From assembly GCA_003279105.1 (NCBI GenBank), contig QCBO01000001.1, positions 372,001-436,000 on the forward strand: a stretch of DNA of 64,000 bases, read 5' to 3'. The notes under the pieces are model-generated. The model worked only from the letters and a program-made list of their open reading frames with translations, was not told the origin of the DNA and searched no databases. Within the stretch, counting starts at the first letter, position 1, and each line of letters starts with the position of its first letter. Positions 58,070 to 64,000 of this stretch are shown piece by piece. The DNA comes from Prochlorococcus sp. AG-347-I19 (lineage in GTDB: Bacteria > Cyanobacteriota > Cyanobacteriia > PCC-6307 > Cyanobiaceae). A program made the translations under genes and the position numbers.

Positions 58070-59179
58070 TTAGCATTTATCTGAAAAATTGCAGGGAAAA
58101 TCTATCTTTTCGAGAATTCTTTTTAGATTTACATGCTCTTGAACTAATTGAATAGCATAAGAAGCTTTAATTGATTCATGTATCCTTACATGACCAAAAG
58201 CTTGTTCAATAATTTCCACGGAGGAAAGAGTATCTAATTCCACCTTTAAAATTGGTACCTCCAATTCCTCTGCTCTATGAATCAATTGTGACAAAGGATC
58301 TCCTAAACCAGTTAAAATAAGGCATTGAGTCGAAGCCTCCAAAGCAGCAAGTTGAATATCAGTTCTATCAGCTCCAGTAACTACAGCCATATTTCGTCTT
58401 CTCCTGAAAAATTCCATTGCAGAATTCACCCCCATTGCACCAATACTTAATGTTTCAACAAGCAATTGATCTTTTTCAGGGCAACAAATTACTTGGGCAT
58501 CTAGTCTTCTCACAAGCTCACCTACAGTGACACTTCTAAGAAGTGGTGATTTAGGCATCACTCCAAACACTTCAATATCCAGATCTTGAAGAGAGGGTAT
58601 TATTTCATTTTTAACTTTTTCCACTTCTTGCGGCAAAACTCCGTTTAATACAACTCCAGCCAATTTCTCCCCTAATTGTTTTTTTGCATCAAGTAATGCA
58701 TCCACACTTTTACAATCTTCCCATAAATTCACAATTAAAACTTTCGCATCTAAATCCTTTGCTAGTTGTGGGAGACTTAAGCCATAAATCATACCCTCAT
58801 GAAGACTTCCGGCTGCCTCTAAAATATTCAGACCTTCAAAATCATCATTAACCAATCTTTCAATCTGATCAAAACCTTTTCCTGGTAATAAATCTTTATT
58901 GAAGATTCTTTTTTCAGCTGAGATATTATCTAATAATCCTACTGAAGAAATTAAATTCTCTTCTTCGATATTTAATGTTGATCCAATAAACTTAACATCA
59001 TCATCTATTAATCCTTCATAAGACATTGAAGGGAGATTAGTAAGTTCAATACATGTTGCTAGAGGTTTTCCAATGCGTACTTTTTTTTTCTTCTGTAAAA
59101 GTTTTTTTGCTATTCCAAGAACCATTGCAGACTTACCACTAAATGGCTCACATGAGCCAATTAATAATATATCGCTCAT
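58070..59179 (-). CDS. BioD-like P-loop / DRTGG domain protein (phosphotransacetylase N-terminal type)
   Basis: Residues 1-210 resemble the dethiobiotin synthetase/CobB-like P-loop fold (LIGSCEPFSGKSAMVLGIAK). Residues 215-330 form a DRTGG domain (VTVGELVRRLDAQVICCP; AVVTGADRTDIQLAALE). This pair occurs in the N-terminal half of long phosphate acetyltransferases; here the catalytic half is absent, so it is probably a regulator or sensor. 369 aa. Confidence 0.82.
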   Translation of the reverse strand: MSDILLIGSCEPFSGKSAMVLGIAKKLLQKKKKVRIGKPLATCIELTNLPSMSYEGLIDDDVKFIGSTLNIEEENLISSVGLLDNISAEKRIFNKDLLPGKGFDQIERLVNDDFEGLNILEAAGSLHEGMIYGLSLPQLAKDLDAKVLIVNLWEDCKSVDALLDAKKQLGEKLAGVVLNGVLPQEVEKVKNEIIPSLQDLDIEVFGVMPKSPLLRSVTVGELVRRLDAQVICCPEKDQLLVETLSIGAMGVNSAMEFFRRRRNMAVVTGADRTDIQLAALEASTQCLILTGLGDPLSQLIHRAEELEVPILKVELDTLSSVEIIEQAFGHVRIHESIKASYAIQLVQEHVNLKRILEKIDFPCNFSDKC

Positions 59180-59333
59180 AATTTAGTAAATTATTTATTA
59201 ATAGATTTAAGATAATATTTTTTTTAGAACTAAACAAACATTTATTTATGAGTTTTAATCAAATAAAAAAAAAATAATCTTTTTTTGGTAAATTTATTTT
59301 AATTCTTTTGTATTTCATAAAAAATCAAGCAAA

Positions 59334-60053
59334 ATGATAAATCCAAATAAAAAGGAAAAAACTATAGGGATAACTGGCGCCTCAGGTGCGCTAGGGAAAG
59401 AATTAACAAAGTTGTTTCGTCAAAAAGGATATAAAGTAATTGGATTTACTCATAGTAAAACTAATTATGAAATAAATCTTGAATCTCCAAATGAATGGAT
59501 TAAATGGGAATGTGGGAAGGAGTCGTCATTAAAAAAACAATTAGAAAATATAGATATTTTAATTTTGAACCATGGTATCTATGATCTGAGTAGAAAAAAT
59601 TCCAATTATGAAAACTCAATAGAGATAAATGCATTAAGCAAATTCAAATTTTTAAATTTATTTGAAGATATTGCTCTAAGCAATGATTCACTAATAAAAA
59701 AAGAGATTTGGATAAATACATCTGAAGCAGAAATGTTACCCGCCCTTAATCCGTCATATGAGATTAGTAAATCCCTTATTGGTCAATTAGTTTCTTTCAA
59801 AAAAAATCTTCTGGACAGGAATATAAAGAAAAAATTAATAATAAAAAAAATCATCCTAGGGCCATTTAAATCCGAACTAAATCCTCTCGGAATAATGAGT
59901 CCCAAATTTGTTTCTAAAAAAATTTATGAATTAGCTAATTCAAAAAATTATTTAGTAATAATTAGTCCAAACCCTTTAACCTATATACTTTTCCCATTGA
60001 AAGAATTTTTTAATTTTTTGTATTGCCAAATTATTTATAAGTACAAATCTTAG
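59334..60053 (+). CDS. Short-chain dehydrogenase-like (NAD-dependent epimerase type) protein
   Basis: Rossmann motif GITGASGALGKEL at residues 11-23 and LNHGIYDLS after the fourth strand. A Tyr-x-x-x-Lys pair is visible in PSYEISKSLIG, with Ser/Thr in INTSEAE. The C-terminal hydrophobic region (about 210-235) could sit at a membrane. Substrate unknown; relatives include cyanobacterial SDRs next to map. The 154-base upstream gap (59180-59333) is AT-rich with poly-T and no recognised feature. Confidence 0.78.
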   Translation: MINPNKKEKTIGITGASGALGKELTKLFRQKGYKVIGFTHSKTNYEINLESPNEWIKWECGKESSLKKQLENIDILILNHGIYDLSRKNSNYENSIEINALSKFKFLNLFEDIALSNDSLIKKEIWINTSEAEMLPALNPSYEISKSLIGQLVSFKKNLLDRNIKKKLIIKKIILGPFKSELNPLGIMSPKFVSKKIYELANSKNYLVIISPNPLTYILFPLKEFFNFLYCQIIYKYKS

Positions 60054-60056
60054 TGT

Positions 60057-60896
60057 CTAGAAATCTCGATCTGTCAATATTTCAATACCATCTTTTAAAA
60101 CAACTATTGTATGCTCCCATTGGGCTGATAGTTTTCCATCTTTTGTTATTACGGTCCATCTATCATTTAGTGTTTTGCAAAATTTAGTCCCTTCATTAAC
60201 AATAGGTTCCACCGCTAATGTCATTCCTTCACGAAGGATGACGTTGGGCAATTCTTTGGTCCGAAAATTAAATACTGATGGTTCTTCATGAAGATTTCTT
60301 CCAACCCCATGACCTGTATAGTCTTCTACAACACTAAAGCCATTTTTTACAACAATGTCTTCGATTTCCCCAGCCACATCTAGAAGTGTATTTCCTGCTT
60401 TTATTTTCGAAAGCCCCGCATACAATGCTTTATAAGCTATGTCACTAAGTTTTTGAGCCTTTGGACTAACTTCTCCTACACAAATTGATATGCAACTATC
60501 TCCATGGAAACCATCTAAATATGCCCCTGTATCAATTTTAACCAAGTCACCATTTTTGATTATTTTATTTTTACTTGGAATCCCGTGGACAACCTCATTA
60601 TTGATACTAGAACAAATACTAGAAGGGAATCCATGGTAGCCTTTGAAGCTTGGTACAGCTCCAAAACTTTTTATTCTTTTTTCTGCAAAATCATCTAAAT
60701 CTTTTGTACTCATTCCAGGTTTGATTAAGTCATTAATTTCTCTCAAAACAGTTGCAACAATCCTGCTAGATTTTTTCATCAAATTTATTTCCCGTGAAGA
60801 CTTTATTTCGATTCCTCTTCTCTTCTGAATAAAAGGAACTTGATCATTAGCTTTGGTATTATTTTTATTTAATAAAAGATCTGCAAAATGTCTCAT
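60057..60896 (-). CDS. map: Methionine aminopeptidase, type I
   Basis: Removes initiator methionine. The pita-bread fold is seen with KIDTGAYLDGFHGD, carrying metal Asp residues, GHGVGRNLHEEP with His and LAVEPI with Glu, and a final Glu near WEHTI. 279 aa, with an N-terminal extension of about 30 residues and a basic block (QKRRGIEIKSSREI). Converges on the SDR gene with three bases between stops. Confidence 0.95.
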   Translation of the reverse strand: MRHFADLLLNKNNTKANDQVPFIQKRRGIEIKSSREINLMKKSSRIVATVLREINDLIKPGMSTKDLDDFAEKRIKSFGAVPSFKGYHGFPSSICSSINNEVVHGIPSKNKIIKNGDLVKIDTGAYLDGFHGDSCISICVGEVSPKAQKLSDIAYKALYAGLSKIKAGNTLLDVAGEIEDIVVKNGFSVVEDYTGHGVGRNLHEEPSVFNFRTKELPNVILREGMTLAVEPIVNEGTKFCKTLNDRWTVITKDGKLSAQWEHTIVVLKDGIEILTDRDF

Positions 60897-60991
60897 TGGA
60901 ATAAATAATAGTAATAGGTAAATATCTTCAAAATAGCCTTTATGGTCTTGGCTACCTTAAATCTAACAATAACAATGGTAAAGAAACAAAA

Positions 60992-61300
60992 ATGAAAACT
61001 TTATTTAATTCTAGGCAATTTCATAAGGCTTTGGCGCCTTGGGTTTTTCTTCCATTATTTTTATCTTCAATTACTGGACTTCTTTATAGGGTTTCAAAAG
61101 ATTTACTAGGTTACTCTAGAGAACAAGTTCATTGGTTGATGTCTCTCCATGAGGGCGAATGGCTTGGAGATAATGGAGAACTTATATACGTAATATTGAA
61201 TTCCGTTGGTGTTTTATGGATGCTCGTAACAGGATTCCAAATGTTTTCAAAAACAATTTCATTTACCAAAAAGGTTACTAAAGGCGAGTCAAAAGGTTAA
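60992..61300 (+). CDS. Small two-helix membrane protein, PepSY-type transmembrane
   Basis: 102 residues with hydrophobic helices at about 15-33 ([19 protein letters not shown]) and 65-85 ([19 protein letters not shown]). [12 protein letters not shown] at the start, and the [11 protein letters not shown] loop, resemble PepSY-associated membrane proteins of cyanobacteria, where conserved His residues may bind heme or metal. 32 bases before rplS. Confidence 0.75.
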   Translation: MKTLFNSRQFHKALAPWVFLPLFLSSITGLLYRVSKDLLGYSREQVHWLMSLHEGEWLGDNGELIYVILNSVGVLWMLVTGFQMFSKTISFTKKVTKGESKG

Positions 61301-61332
61301 GATATAGAACTTGTAGGACAATAAAGACCAAA

Positions 61333-61803
61333 ATGGCCAAAGAGAAACAAGAGAAGGAATTAGAAACCAGTATTAAAGCTGACGCATCAGTTGATGTAGC
61401 AGTTGAACAAAAAGAAAAAAATACGGTTTCTGAAAATACTCAAAGCTTAAGCGCATCCAATCTTATTAAGGAATTTGAGAATTCACAGTTAAAAAAAGAA
61501 TTACCTGAAATATATGTTGGGGACACTGTTAAAGTTGGAGTAAAAATTACAGAAGGTAATAAAGAAAGAGTCCAACCTTATGAAGGCGTGGTCATCGCGA
61601 AAAGGCATGGAGGTATCAACCAGACTATTACAGTTAGAAGAATTTTTCAGGGTATAGGTGTTGAAAGAGTATTTATGCTACATAGTCCACAGGTTGCTTC
61701 TCTAAAAGTTGAACGTAGAGGTAAAGTAAGAAGAGCTAAGTTATTCTATCTGAGAGATAGAGTAGGAAAAGCTACTCGCGTAAAACAACGCTTTGATCGA
61801 TAA
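61333..61803 (+). CDS. rplS: 50S ribosomal protein L19
   Basis: The L19 domain occupies about residues 37-156: [48 protein letters not shown] and [11 protein letters not shown]. The first 36 or so residues are a charged, low-complexity extension ([19 protein letters not shown]) not present in standard L19 of about 115 aa. Starts ATG and is first in a short translation cluster with two tRNAs and gltX. Confidence 0.97.
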   Translation: MAKEKQEKELETSIKADASVDVAVEQKEKNTVSENTQSLSASNLIKEFENSQLKKELPEIYVGDTVKVGVKITEGNKERVQPYEGVVIAKRHGGINQTITVRRIFQGIGVERVFMLHSPQVASLKVERRGKVRRAKLFYLRDRVGKATRVKQRFDR

Positions 61804-61841
61804 AGTTGTAAATTAATTAACTTATTGGTCACAAAGACGCT

Positions 61842-61847
61842 TATAAT
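61842..61847 (+). promoter_or_regulatory. -10 box of tRNA-Trp
   Basis: TATAAT ends nine bases before the mature 5' end of the tRNA. No good -35 is placed 17 bases upstream (TTGGTC at 61825-61830 is too close), so this would be an extended or factor-aided promoter, or one of several reading frames of AT-rich spacer. Confidence 0.45.
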
Positions 61848-61856
61848 CATTTAAAT

Positions 61857-61929
61857 GCGTCGTTAGTTCAGTTGGTAGAACGCAGGTCTCCAAAACCTGA
61901 TGTCGGGGGTTCAAGTCCTCCACGACGCG
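61857..61929 (+). tRNA. tRNA-Trp (anticodon CCA)
   Basis: 73 bases. Acceptor stem GCGTCGT/ACGACGC (61857-61863 with 61922-61928), discriminator G at 61929. Anticodon stem CAGGT/ACCTG with loop CTCCAAA and anticodon CCA at 61890-61892. T-arm loop TTCAAGT. CCA end is not encoded. Sits between rplS and the hyper-conserved protein gene. Confidence 0.97.
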
Positions 61930-61964
61930 TTTGATCAACATTATGTAAATCATTTTTTCATAAT

Positions 61965-62159
61965 ATGGAGTTAGATCTTCAACCTGGGGACGTAGTTAAA
62001 GTCCTCGAATCAGCAGCTTTAGGATGGGTTCGTGCAAGAGTTATCAGAGTTAAGTCTGGTGGGAGAGTTGTCGTACAAAGTGACCAAGGCAGAGAATTTA
62101 CTGCTAGAGGCAATCAAGTCAGGTTGATAGAGCCTGCTGGTTTTAGACCTCAAAAATAA
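61965..62159 (+). CDS. Prochlorococcus/Synechococcus hyper-conserved protein
   Basis: 64 residues beginning MELDLQPGDVVKVLESAALGW, all beta in pattern, with RVIRVKSGGRVVVQSDQG. It matches the short protein known to be nearly invariant across Prochlorococcus and marine Synechococcus and described as having a Tudor/SH3-like fold with links to translation. Placed between two tRNA genes, with rplS and gltX outside them, it fits a translation-related role. Clear ATG. Confidence 0.9.
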   Translation: MELDLQPGDVVKVLESAALGWVRARVIRVKSGGRVVVQSDQGREFTARGNQVRLIEPAGFRPQK

Positions 62160-62280
62160 ATAGTTGTTTATACTAAACATTTGGAAAAACTAATTATTTC
62201 TGTAAATCCTCAAATTAATAAATTTTTTTTATTACAACCACATAAATTAAGTATTATGATCTGATAATTTTAAGAATGAA

Positions 62281-62300
62281 GTTCTAAATAAATTTAGAAC
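62281..62300. repeat. Inverted repeat directly in front of tRNA-Asp
   Basis: GTTCTAAAT (62281-62289) and ATTTAGAAC (62292-62300) are exact inverted arms with a two-base centre, eight bases before the tRNA start. No T-run follows. It might be a processing signal, a regulator site or the end of the upstream transcript. Confidence 0.45.
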
Positions 62301-62308
62301 AAAACTCT

Positions 62309-62382
62309 GGGACCGTAGTTCAACTGGTTAGAGCACCGCCCTGTCACGGCGGAAGTTGCGGGTTCGAATCCCGTCGGTCCCG
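62309..62382 (+). tRNA. tRNA-Asp (anticodon GTC)
   Basis: 74 bases. Acceptor GGGACCG/CGGTCCC (62309-62315 with 62375-62381), discriminator G at 62382. Anticodon stem CCGCC/GGCGG with loop CTGTCAC and anticodon GTC at 62343-62345. T-arm loop TTCGAAT. Six T bases follow at once (62383-62388) and gltX starts 17 bases after the tRNA. Confidence 0.97.
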
Positions 62383-62399
62383 TTTTTTCTAAAAAAAAT

Positions 62400-63830
62400 T
62401 TGGAAAAACGTTTAAGACTAGCCCCGAGTCCAACGGGTTTATTTCATATTGGGACAGCGCGAACAGCACTATTCAACTGGTTGTATGCACAAAAAATAGG
62501 TGGAAAATTTCTCATCAGAATAGAAGACACAGATTTTCTTCGATCTAAATCTGAATATACAAGAAATATATTAGAGGGCTTGAAATGGCTGGGACTTAAA
62601 TGGGATGAAGAACCTATAAAGCAAAGTGACCGAATTTCGATTCACAAAAGTTATATCAAAAATCTATTGGAATGTGGAGCTGCATATAGATGCTTTACAA
62701 CAGAAGATGAAATATCTGAATTAAGAGAAGAACAAAAAAAGAAAGGATTACCTCCAAAGCATGATAATAGACACAGAAGTCTTTCAAAAGAAGAAATAGA
62801 AAAATTCATATCCCAAGGGAGGACTTCAGTAATAAGGTTTAAGATTGATGAAAAAATTGAAATTAAATGGGTAGATCAGATAAGAGGTGAAATCAAATGG
62901 CGAGGGAAGGATTTGGGCGGTGATTTAGTTTTGTCAAGAAGAGCTAAAGGATATGAGATTGGAGATCCTTTGTATAATCTCGCAGTTGTAGTTGATGATA
63001 ATTTCATGAATATTACGCATGTTGTAAGGGGTGAAGACCATATCTCGAACACTGCAAAACAAATATTGATTTATAAAGCTTTAAATTTTAATTTACCAAC
63101 TTTTTCTCATACACCCTTAATACTGAATAGCGAAGGGAAAAAATTATCTAAAAGAGATTGCGTTACTTCAATCGACGAATTTAGAGAAATGGGATATTTA
63201 CCTGAGGCCTTATCGAACTATATGGCCTTTTTAGGTTGGTCTCCAAAATCTGCCGACCGAGAAATACTTTCACTTGAAGAGATTTCTAAAATTTTTGACT
63301 TATCAGAAATAAATAAAGCTGGAGCAAAATTCAGTTGGGAAAAACTCAACTGGATTAATTCTCAATATATAAAAAAAATGGAATCAATAAAGTTAAGTGA
63401 GATCATGAAGAAATACTGGAATGATAATGGTTGGGAGCCGCCATCTCAAGAATGGGCTTATAAACTAGCAATTTTGATTAGAGACTCTATGACTCTCATA
63501 AAAGATTCAATTGATCAATCAAAACCATTTTTCTTAATACCTGCAATTCAAAAAGAAGGTCAAGATTTTCTGGAAAACAAAGATAGTAAATTATCTCTAA
63601 AACTAATCTTAAATTATTTAATTGAACAAAATGCCCAAAACCTAAATAAAGAGAAAGCCAAAGAAATAATAAACGAAATCTCAAAAAAGCATAATATTAA
63701 AAAAGGGATATTAATGAAATCATTAAGAGTAGCCTTTTTTGGATCTCTCAGTGGGCCAGATTTAATTCAAAGTTGGGAGCTTTTCGCAGAGAATAAAACT
63801 GATAGAGCTCGAATTGAAAGATGTCTTTAA
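62400..63830 (+). CDS. gltX: Glutamyl-tRNA synthetase
   Basis: Charges tRNA-Glu, the source of glutamate for both protein and 5-aminolevulinate synthesis in cyanobacteria. HIGTA at 16-20, then DEDTD-like RIEDTDFLRSKSEY and the KMSKS equivalent KKLSKRD near 250. The C-terminal anticodon domain is helical. 476 aa. The start is TTG, placed 17 bases after tRNA-Asp with no ribosome site visible. Stop abuts the convergent antiporter gene. Confidence 0.97.
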   Translation: MEKRLRLAPSPTGLFHIGTARTALFNWLYAQKIGGKFLIRIEDTDFLRSKSEYTRNILEGLKWLGLKWDEEPIKQSDRISIHKSYIKNLLECGAAYRCFTTEDEISELREEQKKKGLPPKHDNRHRSLSKEEIEKFISQGRTSVIRFKIDEKIEIKWVDQIRGEIKWRGKDLGGDLVLSRRAKGYEIGDPLYNLAVVVDDNFMNITHVVRGEDHISNTAKQILIYKALNFNLPTFSHTPLILNSEGKKLSKRDCVTSIDEFREMGYLPEALSNYMAFLGWSPKSADREILSLEEISKIFDLSEINKAGAKFSWEKLNWINSQYIKKMESIKLSEIMKKYWNDNGWEPPSQEWAYKLAILIRDSMTLIKDSIDQSKPFFLIPAIQKEGQDFLENKDSKLSLKLILNYLIEQNAQNLNKEKAKEIINEISKKHNIKKGILMKSLRVAFFGSLSGPDLIQSWELFAENKTDRARIERCL

Positions 63831-64000
63831 TTAATCTAAATTATTTTTTTGGCCTAATTCAAGTCTGTTTGCTAAAGGTTTAGCTGAAAGTCCTTGTATT
63901 CCTACTGTCATCAATATAGTAAGAAAAACTAGACCTTGGAGACGGCCAGCCCCAAGGATTCCAGCCTGCTCTAATCTAATAGAAAAAAGGGAAGCTACAG
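63831..64000 (-). CDS. Cation/proton antiporter, C-terminal end
   Basis: 56 residues to the stop at 63831-63833; the rest lies beyond the window. RLEQAGILGAGRLQGLVFLTI followed by VGIQGLSAKPLANRLEL has the character of the final membrane helix of a CPA1/NhaP-type Na+(K+)/H+ antiporter. The identification rests on this short stretch. It starts on the base after the gltX stop. Confidence 0.6.
   Translation of the reverse strand, partial: VASLFSIRLEQAGILGAGRLQGLVFLTILMTVGIQGLSAKPLANRLELGQKNNLD

Overview
The window is a gene-dense, very AT-rich (about 70% AT by eye) bacterial chromosome segment from an oxygenic marine picocyanobacterium, almost certainly a streamlined Prochlorococcus of the high-light type. 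Support: genes for both protochlorophyllide reductases (chlB/chlL and por), psaM, psb27, a ferrochelatase with a chlorophyll-binding tail, the cyanobacterial alkane pair (acyl-ACP reductase and aldehyde-deformylating oxygenase), the 64-residue hyper-conserved protein typical of Prochlorococcus and marine Synechococcus, very short intergenic spaces and many TTG starts. The species call is inference from gene content and composition; no search was run.

Layout. 1-2.8 kb: chlorophyll reductases (end of chlB, chlL, por converging on chlL) and psaM. 2.9-6.3 kb: lipoate ligase-like protein, site-2 protease with CBS domains, trpF, folE. 6.4-10.1 kb: minus-strand run ado-aar-accA-SDR (fatty aldehyde/alkane synthesis beside malonyl-CoA supply), closed by a clear hairpin. 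10.2-14.3 kb: creatininase, S1-like protein coupled to Tab2/DUF1092, a PgeF-type gene without a standard start codon, and a degenerate secreted nuclease-like protein. 14.3-22.9 kb: ilvB, hemH, an orphan integrase, cobO, pyrH-frr-geranylgeranyl-reductase-like run, tal. 23-30.5 kb: ftsI with an FtsL-like partner, CPBP protease, two-domain histidine phosphatase, lepB, an ArsC-like protein, a pyrophosphatase homologue with altered active site, and an HTH protein with a dyad upstream. 30.6-39.7 kb: proS, psb27, purA, PfkB kinase, cutA, cobK, ssb, DUF2854, argB, a TPR/DUF3153 protein. 39.7-48.6 kb: priA, sigA, hemC, a canonical pyrophosphatase, M32 carboxypeptidase, YjbQ, phhB, and a CobW GTPase with a His-rich tandem repeat. 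48.6-61 kb: iron-type ABC permease, LPG-synthase-like membrane protein, larC, xthA, hemL, prohibitin, YajQ, DprA-like, BioD/DRTGG protein, SDR, map. 61-64 kb: a translation cluster rplS, tRNA-Trp, hyper-conserved protein, tRNA-Asp, gltX, then the C-terminus of a cation/proton antiporter.

Together the genes are mostly core metabolism: tetrapyrrole synthesis (hemL, hemC, hemH, por, chlL), cobalamin (cobO, cobK), nucleotides, amino acids (trpF, ilvB, argB), replication and division, translation and photosystem assembly. I see no prophage, insertion sequence, CRISPR array or genomic island. No stretch over 300 bases lacks a plausible gene, except the priA-sigA gap if its candidate small reading frame is not real. 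The best leads are the PgeF-type gene with a probable ATC start, the pyrophosphatase pair in which one copy has lost active-site residues, a 10-G tract in the lipoate-ligase motif, a likely FtsL, and a small coding-like frame joined to priA by a TTGA overlap.
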